Shown: positions 22,601 to 34,464 of the stretch, piece by piece
Numbering within the stretch: the first letter of the stretch is position 1
How the letters are laid out: each line of letters begins with the position of its first letter
Assembly (NCBI RefSeq): GCF_024323335.1
Contig: NC_066584.1
Location: 270,793,618 to 270,857,617 of the forward strand
Direction of reading: 5' to 3'
DNA from: Lathyrus oleraceus
Lineage: Eukaryota > Streptophyta > Magnoliopsida > Fabales > Fabaceae
Length of the DNA stretch: 64,000 nucleotides
Position numbers and translations under genes: made by a program
The notes under the pieces: model-generated
Told to the model about the DNA's origin: nothing
Seen by the model: the letters and a program-made list of their open reading frames with translations, nothing else
Databases searched by the model: none

Positions 22601-24283
22601 CTTGAGGTTGGTCTTGACAAATAAGAAGTTTAACCTTCTTTGATCCAAACCAAATTCAACTTGGTCCATGATCAAGTGAGTTATTTTGTGTCAAAGATGG
22701 GTTGCTTCTTGGTCAAGCAAATAACCAAAAGTCAATACAAGGCCTTTCCCCTTTTGTTTGGCATGTCAAGCTTATGGAGCTTGGCTTACTAGTCATGATC
22801 TCAAACTTGTGTTCTTTGCCTATATTTTTATTAACCTGCCTTAGATAGGTGTGACTACTACATTAGTCCACTTACGATTGCTTAACATAGCGCTACATTG
22901 TCTTATGACAACCTAACATAACTCTACTAACTATTAACTTTAATTTGAGCTTTTAATTTCTTGTCATTTACTTTTAATGCCATTTATTTTCTTGCTCATT
23001 ATTCATCTTGATTTTCATCTTTGCTCACCCGAGCACATATTTTATGTTTATGCAATTTTTCTTTTGCTCATTTGAGCCCATTATTGTATATAAAAATATA
23101 TTGCTATTTTGTGTTGCTTGTATTTGTTTCGATTTGAACCAAAATGCAAAAGGAGAAAGGACTTAGAATTAGGACTTACCCATGCTTAAAGGAGTTCAAG
23201 AGAAACTATGCCTCATGCCTTTAGAATGCAAAATGTGTTGAAGAGCAACTAGGCCTCATGCCTTTAGAATGCTAAAATTCAAAGTTGACCTCAAAGGACT
23301 TCTCCTCAAACTTATTCTTTGTCCATTCCCTTTATTATGTTGTGAGCTTTTTGATGTTTGCTTTTGTGTGATAGGGATCCCATCTTAAGATTGTGAAAAG
23401 AGGACCATTGTCATGAGTAACCAAGTTAAGAGCCAAGCCAAATGGAGATCCTATGAGCTTGAATTCAAATTATTGATTGCTTGTTTGTATGCTAAGTCCA
23501 AATGAAAGGATCATCTTGAGTCATCTCTATATGACTTCAAGAAAAGGAACTCCAAGGGTTTTTCTTTCCCCTCTTATCTTTGTATGCTTTAGGAATAGCC
23601 CTTCTCTCTTCTCCCTACTCTAACCAAGCCAAAAATCATTTTCAAAACTTTAACTTTATTTCAAATTAGAAACCTAGGCCTTAGGCCTTTGACTTTTCAA
23701 AAGCATTTTCATAAACACTCATTGTAAACAAACTCTAATCCAACTTTGACTTCATTTTGTAAATAACTTTAACTTGTAAGTATAACCCATTTCAAGTTGT
23801 TTTTGTGGTTCCAATGGCCACTTTATTAAAATATTTTCAAAACATTAGTCATAGGTTTGAGTTATCATAGTGGTTGATGTAAATCTCACCTCATCCTTGG
23901 TGTTGGATTATAAGCCTTCCATGCTTATTATAGGGTTAACCCCTCACTAGCATGTTGAAGCCTTCCTCACATGGTGGATTGTTGGTTTAGATTGAGTTTT
24001 CTCCCTTTGATAACAAAAGACCTTAAGGCTTTTGATTAAAATCAATTCACCAATCTTTGAGATTTTTACCCCAAACTACGAGGTTTGGATCCTCCTCTGT
24101 GATGGTACGTAGGTAATGGGTTCATTCATTCAAACAACAAAATTTGTAAATATAATCTATTCTTTTCTCATCCCTCCAATCTTTTGCACAAACCTTTTCA
24201 CAAATACCAACCTACAACACATATTTGCAAAAAGGGTTCCCTTAGAGTATTAAGGATGTTTTGAGTGTGTAAAACCTTCCCAT
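19610..24283 (+). repeat. 5' LTR of element A, 3'-truncated
   Basis: Starts TGTAAGACCCTAATTTTG and runs collinear with the 3' LTR (33412-34464 plus 38294-42006) and with LTR E. It stops at CTTCCCAT (24276-24283), where sequence jumps into gag. The expected ending (about 190 bp, as at 46642-46827 in E) is missing. Confidence 0.85.
21138..21145 (+). promoter_or_regulatory. TATA box of the 5' LTR of A
   Basis: TATAAATA in the context cttcagc-TATAAATA-gagccttcatgagc, 1.53 kb into the LTR. Its counterparts in the 3' LTR (38758) and in E (43526) keep the same core. Confidence 0.7.
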
Positions 24284-26400
24284 AGCAAGAGAAGACCATC
24301 TATGAGGAGGAAAGAAGTCCGACCAGTCGTCAACCAACACCAGGTGGCTCATATAGCACCTGCTTTCAGAGAAGCTCAACAACCACAACAACAATCTCGT
24401 CAACAACAGGCTTACCAGCCTCGCAATAACAACAACAGCACCAGCAATTATGAGAGGAAGAGGGTGACTTTTGACCTGATCCCTATGACCTACGCCGAAC
24501 TGTACCCTTCCTTGATTGATAGGAAGTTGATAACTCCACGTGATCCTCCTGCTGTGCCAGCCAATCCTCAATGGTGGTACAAGCCTGAACTTCATTGTGT
24601 GTATCATTCCGGCGCGCCCGGACATGACGTGGAGAACTTTTTTCCATTGAAAACCAAGGTGCAAGACCTTGTGAGGAGTGGGATAGTATTCTTTGAGGAT
24701 ATATGCCCTAATGTTAAGAAGAACCCATTGCCCAAGCATGGGAAGGCAGATGTCAACATGGTCCAGGGTTTCCCCAGTAAATATAAGGTCCTTTATGTGA
24801 ATGATATAAGGCAATCCTTGGTAGAAATGCATAGGCTGTTGTGTGAGCACAGTCACTATGAGCACGATGATGATAGGTGCCATGTGCGCACTATCAATGA
24901 AAGAGGATGTCGCGAGATAAGAAGGGACATCCAAGAGATGCTAGACCAAGGGATGATTAAGATACTTCAAAATCGTAATGAGGATGAAGTTGATGTTATC
25001 ACTCCTGTGTTCAATATTCCTGATCCTGTTGTCATCAAGTATGATGGCAACAAAAAAAAGGTGGTGCCAACTCTTGTGATAAAGCCAGCGGGCCCTGTCC
25101 CGTATGTCTCAGATAAAGCGGTCCCGTACCGTTACAATGTTGTTATGCTAGAAGATGGGAAGGAAGTGCCGTTTCCCTCAACCTCTGTTGTAAGCATATC
25201 CGATGTTAGTGGAGTGACCTGTAGCGGTCGTGTTTTCTCGGCTCAGCCGAAATCCCATGAAGACGTCGTGAAGATGTTGTCAGTCATGCCGGTCCCGTGG
25301 GGACTTCTTCAAATCATTCTATTCCTGCTGTGAAGGGTGTTGACCCTGTTGTTGTCAAAGCTGATAAAGCTCCTATCCTAGTTGGCCAGTCTGGCATGTT
25401 GAAAGAGGATGGTGATGAGATGTTGAGGCTCATCAAGAGGAGCGAGTACAACGTTGTGGAGCAGTTGCTTCAAACTCCATCAAAGATATTTGTCCTAACT
25501 TTGTTGATGAATTCAGAGCCATACTGTGAAGCGTTGCAAAGGGTGCTGGACGTGGCATATGTGGATCACGATGTCACAATTGAATAGTTTGATAGCATTG
25601 TTGCAAATATAACTGCCTACAACAATTTGAGCTTCTGCGATGATGATCTTCCCGAGGAGGGAAAAGACCATAATTTGGCCTTACATATCTCTATGAACTA
25701 TAAAGATGATGCCTTGTATAATGTGTTGGTGGACACAGGGTCATCACTTAGTGTATTGCCAAAGTCCACTCTCGCCAAACTTTCATATCAGGGGCCTCCC
25801 ATGAGGCAGAGTGGAGTGGTGGTAAAAGCTTTTGATGGATCATGCAAGACCGTGATTGGTGAATTAGATCTCCCGATCAAGATTGGACCTAGTGATTTCC
25901 AGATCACTTTCCAAGTTATGGACATCCACCTTACACCAAAAGTTGAAGTTCGTCAAGAACAAGAAGTTGGTGGTGATAGGGGGAGAGAAGGCTCTCTTGG
26001 TCAGTCATTTATCTTCCTTTTCCTACATCGATGTTGAGGATAAGGTTGGAACTTTATTCCAAGCCTTATCTATTGCTGAGCTTTCTAGGAAAGGACTTTC
26101 TTCATTTGTCTCCTACAATGACGTGAAGTTGGCCATCGAGCATCATGCAACTAATGGTTTGGGGAAAATGATAAAGATGGAAGATAATAAATCCCGGGAT
26201 GGTATAGGGTATTCTTCCGGTGTTTCTCATGATTTTGGGCTGTTTCAGAGTGGAGGTTTCATCCACACCAATGGAGATCAAGAAGTTGTTGCCATCATTG
26301 AAGAAGATGAAGAGGAAGACCTCGACAACTTTGTCATACCTGGCGGAATCTACAATAATTGGGTCACTGTTGATGTTCCAACAGTTATTCATAAGTCAAT
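24284..26400 (+). pseudogene. gag C-terminus and protease of element A
   Basis: Reading starts within gag just after the deletion (RRPSMRRKEVRPVVNQHQVA) and passes the Gln/Asn-rich stretch, ERKRVTFDLIPMTYAELYPSL and a zinc-knuckle-like segment, where PGHDVEN is followed by FF instead of CY, so its last Cys is lost. The protease core VDTGSSLSVLPKSTL lies near 25726. Lesions are a frameshift near 25300, a stop at 25585-25587, and a deletion at 25920-25930 that removes the CLLGRPWIHEAGAV segment and shifts frame. The protease would cleave the polyprotein. The last frame ends at a TAA that overlaps a probable splice donor. Confidence 0.85.
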
Positions 26401-26675
26401 GTAATATGTTCATTCTTGTTTAAAAAAATCATTCTCCCATGCCAAAAGGAGAAGTGAAGAAATTGTTGGCATAATTGATTAATACAATAATATTCATTCA
26501 ATAATCGCATGTTAAATGTTTGTTTTCTCAAATTATTTTACATTTTTGCTTTTCGCATGAAATTGGTGATCACCATAAAACCCTAAAAAAGAGAATAAAA
26601 TCAATTTTTCATCTGCATAATGATTTGCCTTGTTTGAAGTCTAAAATCTCTTTTATACTCAAAATCATTATGCAG
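26401..26675 (+). other. putative intron between pro and RT (element A)
   Basis: The donor GTAATATG is at 26401, with the stop TAA at 26402-26404. The acceptor attatgCAG ends at 26675. The splice of 275 nt keeps frame: the split codon becomes ATG, and the RT frame starting TTG ACC AAA follows. AT-rich content and position match the intron in C. Confidence 0.7.
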
Positions 26676-28508
26676 GTTGACCAAACCCATTGAGCATAAT
26701 GATCCAACCTCATCTCCCAACTTTGAGTTCTCTGTATTTGAGGTAGAAGAAGATGATGTTGAAGAGATTCCTGATGAGATTACCCGTCTGCTTGAGTACG
26801 AGGAGAAGATCATTCAGCCACATCTTAAGATTCTGGAAACAGTCAACCTTGGGTCTGAAGACTGCATTCATGAAGTAAAGATTGGGGCACTCCTTGAAGA
26901 GTCTGTTAAGAAGGGGTTGATTGAGTTGCTACGAGAATATGTCGACGTCTTTGCCTGGTTGTATGAAGACATGTCTGGTCTAGATACTGGTATCGTGCAA
27001 CATCTCTTGTCGTTGAAGCCTGAGTGTGTGCCTGTGAAGCAAAAGCTCAGAAGAACTCGTCCTGATATGGCATTGAAGATTAAAGAAGAAGCTCAGAAGC
27101 AAATTGATATGGGGTTTCTGGTGACTTCTACATATCCTCAATGGGTGGCCAATATTGTGCCTGTGCCTAAAAAAGACGGAAAAGTCTGAATGTGTGTGGA
27201 TTACCGTGACTTGAATAAAGCTAGCCCAAAAGATGATTTTCCTCTACCACACATTGATATGTTGGTAGACAATACGGCTAAATTCAATGTCTTCTCATTT
27301 ATGGATGGATTTTCCGGTTATAATCAGATTAAAATGGCACCTGAGGATATGAAGAAGACAACATTCATCACACCTTGGGGAACATTCTGTTATCGAGTGA
27401 TGCCCTTCGGTTTGAAGAACGCCGGAGCCACGTATCAACGTGTTATGACTACCTTGTTTCATGACATGATGCACAAGGAGATCGAGGTGTATGTCGACGA
27501 TATGATTGCAAAGTCGAAAACGAAAGTTGAACATGTAGAACACTTGTTGAAGCTTTTCCAGCGTTTGAGGAAGTACAAACTCCGCTTGAATCCGAAGAAG
27601 TGTACATTTGGAGTCTATTCCGGCAAGTTATTGGGCTTTATTGTCAGTGAGAGGGGTATTGAAGTCGATCCTGCCAAGGTCAAAGGAATACAAGAGATGC
27701 CCGCGCCCAAAACTGAGAAGCAAGTTCGAGGTTTTCTTGGGCGCTTGAATTATATTTCGAGATTTATATCCCACATGACTGCCACATGTGCGCCTATATT
27801 CAAGCTCCTTCGGAAAGATCAGCGTCATGATTGGACCGAGGATTACCAAAAGACCTTTGACAATATCAAAGAATATCTGTCTGAGCTTGTGATTCTGTCT
27901 CCGCCTGTTGAAGGGAAACGATTGATTATGTACTTGATTGTGCTTGATGATTCCATGGGTTGTGTCTTGGGTCAGCAAGATAAATCAGGAAAGAAAGAAT
28001 ATGCAATATACTACTTGAGTAAGAAGTTCACCGACTGTGAGTCTCGATACTCAATGCTTGAGAAGACATGATGTGCTTTGGCTTGGGCCGCTAAGCGTTT
28101 ACGCCAATATATGTTGAATCATACAACTTGGTTGATATCCAAAATGGATCCGATCAAGTATATCTTTGAGAAGTCTGCTTTAACTGGGAGGATTTCCCGT
28201 TGGCAGATGCTGTTATCTGAGTATGATATTGAGTATCGAGCTCAAAAAGCTATTAAAGGTAGTATCTTGGCTGACCATTTGGCGCATCAACCAATTGAAG
28301 ATTATCAGTCTGTGCAATATGACTTCCCTGATGAGGAGATTCTGTATTTGAAAATGAAATATTGTGATGAACCATTGCTTGAGGAAGGGCCAGAGCCTAG
28401 TTCTCGATGGGGTATGGTGTTCGATGGCGCTGTCAATCAGTATGGAAATGGTATTGGAGCAATGTTATTACTCCTTAAGGCACACATTTTCCTTTTACAG
28501 CAAGGCTA
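26676..28508 (+). pseudogene. reverse transcriptase and first RNase H of element A
   Basis: Well-preserved Tat-lineage RT: KQKLRRTRPDMALKIKEEAQ, VPVPKKDGK, CVDYRDLNKASPKDDFPLPH, FMDGFSGYNQIKM, PFGLKNAGATYQ and the catalytic YVDDM at 27490-27504. The ancestral RNase H follows (SMGCVLGQQD, AIYYLSKKFTDCESRYSMLEKT, LTGRISRWQMLLSEYDIEY). Stops are at 27187-27189 (TGA, one transition from CGA) and 28069-28071. After the first motif of the second RNase H (FDGAVN, about 28420) a frameshift near 28460 breaks the frame, so pol cannot be read through. All three blocks share one frame until that shift. Confidence 0.9.
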
Positions 28509-28529
28509 ACTTTTAAATCCACGAATAAT

Positions 28530-30134
28530 ATGGCGGAGTATGAGGCCTGTATTATGGATTTGGAAGAATGTATTGATTTTAGGATCAAACATTTTGATGT
28601 TTATGGCGATTTGGCCCTTGTTGCTAATCAGATTAATGGTGAATGGGAGACGAATCAGCCTGGTCTCATCCCATATAGAGATTATGCGAGGAGGATTTCG
28701 ACTTTCTTTACTAAAGTTGACTTCCATCATATTCCTCGAGATGAGAATCGGATGGCGGATGCTTTCGCTACGCTTGCTTCAATGATTGTTGTCAATTATT
28801 GGAATGAAGTCCCAAAGATTACTGTGATGCGCTTGGATAGACCAGTTCACGTGTTTATAGTTGAGGAGGTGAAAGATGATAAGCCGTGGTATTATGATAT
28901 CAAGTGTTTTCTCCAAAGTCAGACTTACCCGTCTGGGGCATCTGTTAAAGATAAGAAGACTTTGAGGAGATTATCTGGCAGTTTCTACCTTAATGGTGAT
29001 GTGCTTTACAATAGGAATTTTGACATGGTTCTGCTCAGATGCGTGGATAGACACGAAGCAGACCTGTTGATAACTGAAGTCCATGAGGGTTCATTTGGTA
29101 CTCATTCCAATGGACATGTCATGGCAAAAAAGATGTTGAGAGCAGGCTACTATTGGCTGACAATGGAGTCTGACTGCTGCAAGTTTGTGAAGAAATGCCA
29201 CAAGTGTAAAATTTATGCGGACAAGATTCATGTTCCCCCGACACTTCTGAATGTTATTTCCTCACCATGGCCTTTCTCCGTGTGGGGAATTGACATGATT
29301 GGCATGGTTGAGCCTATGGCGTCAAACGGTCCCCGTTTTATTCTCGTAGCCATTTATTACTTCACCAAGTGGGTTGAAGCGGCATCATATGTAAATGTGA
29401 CCAGGCAAGTGGTTGTGAGGTTTATCAAGAACCAACTCATATGCCGATATGGTGTGCTGGACAAGATCATTACTGATAATGGATCTAACTTGAACAATAA
29501 GATAATGAAAGAGCTGTGTAGTGAGTTCAAGATTGCACATCATAACTCTTCTCCCTATAGACCCAAGATGAATGGGGATGTTGAAGCTGCTAACAAGAAC
29601 ATCAAGAAGATTATTCAGAAAATGGTTGTTACATACAAAGATTGGCATGAGATACTGCCATTTGCTTTGCATGGCTATCACACATCCGTCCGCACTTCAA
29701 CAGGGGAAACACCTTTCTCCCTTGTATATGGCATGGAGGTTGTGCTCCCCGTAGAGGTCGAGATCCCATCAATGAGAGTCTTGAAGGAAGCCAAGTTGAT
29801 TGAGGCTGAATGGGTTCAGAGTCGTTATAACCAACTGAATTTGATTGAAGAGGAGAGATTAACTGCCATGTGCCATGGTCAGTTATATCAACAAAGGATG
29901 AAGAAAGCCTTTGATAAGAAGGTCAAGCCTCGTGTGTTCCGAAGAGGTGACCTCGTGCTCAAGAAAGTCTTGTCTTTCACGCCCGATTCTAGGGGCAAGT
30001 GGACTCCAAACTATGAAGGTTCATACGTTGTTAAGAGAGCCTTTTTAGGCGGTGCTTTATTGCTTACAACTATGGATGAGGAGGATTTCACTCGTCCTGT
30101 GAATTCAGATGCAGTCAAGAAATACTTCGCCTAA
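28530..30134 (+). CDS. archaeal-type RNase H and integrase of element A, 534 open codons (part of a broken pol)
   Basis: An uninterrupted frame covering the C-terminal half of the second RNase H and a full integrase. In the RNase H part, E3 (MAEYEA), D27 (VYGDLAL) and D77 (RMADAFA) match catalytic positions; the first Asp (FDGAVN) lies upstream beyond a frameshift. Integrase has the zinc-binding set H185, H192, C223 and C226, and the catalytic triad D255 (GIDMIG), D316 (ITDNGS) and E352 (DVEAANKN), with 35 residues between the last two. Then come TPFSLVYGMEVVLPVE and a C-terminal domain ending RPVNSDAVKKYFA. Integrase would insert element DNA in chromatin. It is not a separate gene: it depended on the polyprotein, and the listed start is only the first Met. 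Confidence 0.85.
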   Translation: MAEYEACIMDLEECIDFRIKHFDVYGDLALVANQINGEWETNQPGLIPYRDYARRISTFFTKVDFHHIPRDENRMADAFATLASMIVVNYWNEVPKITVMRLDRPVHVFIVEEVKDDKPWYYDIKCFLQSQTYPSGASVKDKKTLRRLSGSFYLNGDVLYNRNFDMVLLRCVDRHEADLLITEVHEGSFGTHSNGHVMAKKMLRAGYYWLTMESDCCKFVKKCHKCKIYADKIHVPPTLLNVISSPWPFSVWGIDMIGMVEPMASNGPRFILVAIYYFTKWVEAASYVNVTRQVVVRFIKNQLICRYGVLDKIITDNGSNLNNKIMKELCSEFKIAHHNSSPYRPKMNGDVEAANKNIKKIIQKMVVTYKDWHEILPFALHGYHTSVRTSTGETPFSLVYGMEVVLPVEVEIPSMRVLKEAKLIEAEWVQSRYNQLNLIEEERLTAMCHGQLYQQRMKKAFDKKVKPRVFRRGDLVLKKVLSFTPDSRGKWTPNYEGSYVVKRAFLGGALLLTTMDEEDFTRPVNSDAVKKYFA

Positions 30135-32099
30135 AATAAAAACAGAATAGCTCGCTAAGTTGAAAACCTGAAAGGGCGGCTTAGGCAAAAATGAGCGTCT
30201 CGGTGGATTGAAAACCCGAAAGGGCAGTCCAGGCAAAAGTTAGAGACATGAAAAAAATGAATATATATCCCGCTAGATTGAGTACCTCACCCTGGGGCAA
30301 TCTAGGCAAAAATTAGGGATTTGGAAAGTAACTGCGTCCTGACAAGACTTTGTTCTACAACCTTCGTCTGTCAAAGATTCTCGCTCAGTCATCATCAACT
30401 GAAGTTTCGAATACATGGGATTCAGAATTGGTGGAGAAACGATCATTATGTTCAATGTAACCCTTTTCCATGTATATCATCAATTTCAAATTTGTAAAGA
30501 TCCATGGAGTCTCGCCATTTGCGGTCTACCATTCTCATAAATAAATTTGAGCCTTTATCCAATTCTTTACACTCTTATTTGTTCCTATTTAACAAATGTT
30601 TGCATGTTTTAATTGATGAATATCATTGTTTTAAACAAATAATGTTTTCACGAATAAACTGTTTTAAACAAAGTGAACATTCACAATGACTGAAAGGATA
30701 AGTAGGATGTCCTCAGTGCTTTCCCAAGGATAGTATGATCACCAAAGGGTAAGACATTTGTGCATATTCTGGCATTCTTATATCCTCTTCATCAGTATTC
30801 AAGTTGTCTCCTCAGTAGAAAGTGGCCTAGTGCAATTGATGAAGGGCGTTTTTCCCTTTTCATTTATTTTGAAAAGAGGTATCCCCGGTTTGTCGTTTGT
30901 GGATGAGGGTTTGATTTCTGATATCTCCAGCAAGGGTAGTTTCCTCAAGAGCATTTACAGTTTGTCCCCAGTGGGGTTGCCAGATCAGAGTTTGATATTT
31001 GTATCTCCTCCGAGTCTGAAGATTTCTTCTAGCATTAAGAGTTGGTGGTGAAGACGTTTATTTTCTTCTCCAGTGGAGCAAAATGCTATTATTTCCCTTT
31101 TGTAGAGTTTCCTCTCCAGCAGATAGAAGGGAGTGTTTTGATTGATGTACATCTGATTGGTGGTTGTTTCCCGTGGAGTTTCACATAATTCCTTAATAAG
31201 CTTCCCCAGTAGAGTTTCTTCTCCGGCGGATCTTATTGTTATTAAACCACCTGTCCCCGAGAGAGTTGATGGAAACTCCCCGACAGATTTTCTGCACCTT
31301 CCTTATGTCAGGATTGTTTGCTCTTGGAAGGCTTCTCCTGTGCAGAGTGTTATCTCCTGCAGTTGGAAGCTTTGACTTTGCCTATTCCCAGTTATGGTTA
31401 AAATATTCCCTTGTTTATTCTTATTCCAAAGATGATCCCCATCAGAGTTTGAGTTCTCTGTTTGGTCATCTTCTTTCGCTACTCCTGAATATATCTTCTT
31501 TGTATCCTCGGTGAGTGTAGCTTTGGGATAGGGTTTGATATCCCGGATGATTTATTTTCATTCTTCTCGGGTTATTCCCAAGTTGAGTTCTCCAGTAGGC
31601 TTCTCCCTTCTTGTCGAGACGTTTGTCGAGTGTTCGCTCGCGATTCTTGGATTTGTTTGTGTTAGATATGTCTATTTGTCAGCATTAATTATACACAAAT
31701 CATGCATAATCATATCATTCAGATATTCATGATGCATTCTTTGCCATATATTTTTTCTTGTTATCTCCTGCTATTGGTGAAATGTTCTTCCCCAAGCAGA
31801 TGTTTGTGTCTGATCTCTCCATATAGAGTCAGCCCCATAGGCAGAAAGTGTCTATCTTTTCTTCTTTCTTCCCCACTGAGTTATGTCCTCGTGGATGATT
31901 ATTGTTTCAGTTTCCTCCCCAAGTTGTGTATCGGGATGGAATTACTCCCCTGAGTTATATCCTTATCGGGTTGAGTCTTGTTTGATTGTGTCTTTCTAGT
32001 TTATTCCTAGATTGGTTCATTTCTTGTTATCCCCTACAGTTCCCTATGGTTCAGTTGTTCAATTGCTCAGTAACGAGTAATTGTTCATCCTTTCCCCAG

Positions 32100-32960
32100 C
32101 GGATTCTGTGGCCTTCTACCCAGTAACCGGTAGTTGTAAGTCCCATTTCTGTGGTTTTCTACCCAGTAACTGATAGATGTAATCCCCTCTTTGTTGGTTG
32201 TCTTTACCCAATATCGGTATTGATACTCCTACATTTTTTAGTATGCCACCCAGTAACTGGTGAAATATCTCTTGGATAATTGCTTTTGTCAGGAAATTTA
32301 TCCCTAGAGAGTCATCTTTCATTTACCCTTGTCTGGTAATGATTGTTTCTCCTTCTGATTGGTCATCATTTTATACCCAGTAACCGGTATCCCGATGTCC
32401 TTTCTTTTCGGTCGATTTATCCTTTATTAACCCAGTAACCGGTTGCGAATAATCTTCCATACGAGTATGTTATATATCTTTTACCCATATAACGGTAGTA
32501 GATAGTATATCTCATGCGCTCTTCAGTCGAAGTCTTTTTCTTCCCCAATCGAGTAAGATTCGTATTTCCTTGTGGAATTGAATGTCCATCCTGTAAGTCG
32601 AGTTTGCTTTTTTAGCCCTTGTTTCGGATGATGAGTGTCTTGGATATGTTCCCAATTCACGCTTGGTTGGTCACCTATTATATACCCAGTAACCGGTATC
32701 CCTGGTGTTCCTTCCTTCTGCTCCCTATTATGACCTTTTGTCCCCTGTGGAGTCAGATTTTCCTGAGTTGAAATGTGCCTTTTGGGTCCTCCTCAGATGT
32801 TTCGGACGATTGATATCTTTCACCCTTATACTGGTCTTAGATATTCTTTCTCCCTGAGAGTGTTGTTCTCTCACCCAGTAACCGGTGTTTTTGATAACAT
32901 GTCTCTCTTTGAGATTATTACCCGATAACCGGTAATATCTCGTTGTTTCTTCCTCAGCTG
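32100..32960 (+). repeat. acccagtaaccggt-type minisatellite in 3' UTR of A
   Basis: The core acccagtaaccggt (or close variants) appears near 32119, 32162, 32249, 32376, 32419, 32684, 32875 and 32921 at irregular spacing. Element D has the same core in inverted orientation at 18480-19345, which supports common family membership. Confidence 0.78.
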
Positions 32961-33398
32961 AGTCCTTTGTGGACATCCCCGTCTGAGTCCGGATTTTTTA
33001 TTCTATGTATCCTTTATGGATAGTTGTGCTGTATGGGTATATTCCCCAATACATGCAACTTTGCGTCAGCTTGAGCCTTTCCATCGATTTATTTTCGTAG
33101 AATCCCTTCGTGTCTCCCAGCAAGTTTTCAAGTCGTGACCTGCTCACGCATTTTTACCTTATTTCCCCCCAGAGTCTCTGTCTCCCTAGTGAGTGAGTTA
33201 CTCCTATGGGTCTTCAGTTTCTCCCAATTTCTTTTCCTTTATGGCAATCATTCACCATGAAGATTTTATTTTGCATGCATACATTTGCATCATGAGGCCT
33301 CTTAGGGACCAAAATTCGTCTCTTTGCTATTATTTAAGCCCATTCTATCTCGTCAAAACGAAGATTTTAACCTTCATATCCCCGGCTAGAATGACCTT

Positions 33399-33411
33399 AA
33401 ATAGGGGCATC
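33399..33411 (+). other. polypurine tract of element A
   Basis: AAATAGGGGCATC, directly before the LTR start at 33412. Confidence 0.83.
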
Positions 33412-34459
33412 TGTAAGATCCTAATATCCCTCATGGCATCATGTTGTTGCACAAGTGCATTGCCTCAAAGATCATAGCATGTTTGGCTCCTTAACCCTAG
33501 GGTTGGGACTTGTTTGAGTGATTTGAGATCACCAAGCATGCTTGTATTGTATGTTATTGCTTTTCTTATTTGATTACTAACCAAAAGCACAAAAATATGT
33601 CACTAACTTTTTTGTTTTGAAGCTCAAGTGATCATGTGCTCTACAATGCTCCTAGGAGGCTCCTAAGCCTAATGCAATGGCTAGATGAAGATGAGAAAAA
33701 GCATGACAATGGTACACAAAGTTCCTAATCATCACATATGTCTCCCAAGTATCTCAATTTTCCAATTTGATCAAGATAACCCAAAGGGCATGAAGATTGT
33801 TTCCCAAGGAAACCCTAATTTCACTATGCTTTGACTGTGCCTTACCCATGAAGCAATCTCAACCTCTGATCAAATTTAATCAAGGGAATTTCTTTAATTT
33901 ATAATTTTATGCATATATGAGCCTATTTGAGGCCCCTCAATCATTTATTCATCAAGATTGGAAGTTTGACTTTGAAAAGTTGACCAGTCAAATCATCTGA
34001 CTAAGCTGAGATTGAATGATATATAATTTTTGATGTGTTTGTAAAATGAAGATGACCCCAAAAGAAAATATGTTCCTAAGAACCATATGAACAACTTTCA
34101 TGTTTATCAAAAATCCATTTGAAGCTTTTAAGGTCATCATTCGTTTCAAAATATTATAGGTCATTTTGACTGAAACCCTAATTTTGGGTCAACTTGCCAA
34201 GGGAATAACTTCCTTAATTTTTATGATTTTTGGGTGATACCAAAGGCATTGGAAATCTTGAGATGTCTACTTAAAATTTTATGTTGGACAAAACTTCATA
34301 ATCCTAAAGGAAATACATGTGGTATTGCAAAACCTTATAGGCCATCTTGGACCTAATTCATTGAATTTGAAAAAGTACCCAACTTCAAATGCCCAGAACT
34401 TTGTCATAGAAAATCCAAATGATGCAAACTTTGAGTCTAAATTGACTACCTTGAAAAGG

Positions 34460-34464
34460 TATAC
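34460..34464 (+). repeat. left target-site duplication of solo LTR S
   Basis: TATAC, repeated at 38289-38293 after S. The uninterrupted homologous site in the 5' LTR reads gaaaggaTATACaac near 20670, so the duplication and the empty site are both visible. Confidence 0.92.

Larger units (their letters stand above)
30135..33411 (+). other. 3' UTR of element A
   Basis: Noncoding 3.3 kb between pol and the 3' LTR. The first 200 bp carry three diverged units of about 60 bp with attgaaaacccgaaagggc and ccaggcaaaa. This block is also present after integrase in E (61540-61740). The middle (30830-31970) is rich in degenerate tctcccyagtagag-like phrases, and the end holds the accggt array. Frames of 60-97 codons are present but have no domain signal. 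Confidence 0.78.

Noticed and set aside
24242..24934. Minus-strand frame of 230 codons
   Set aside because: It is antisense to the gag-pro region of A and has no domain of its own.
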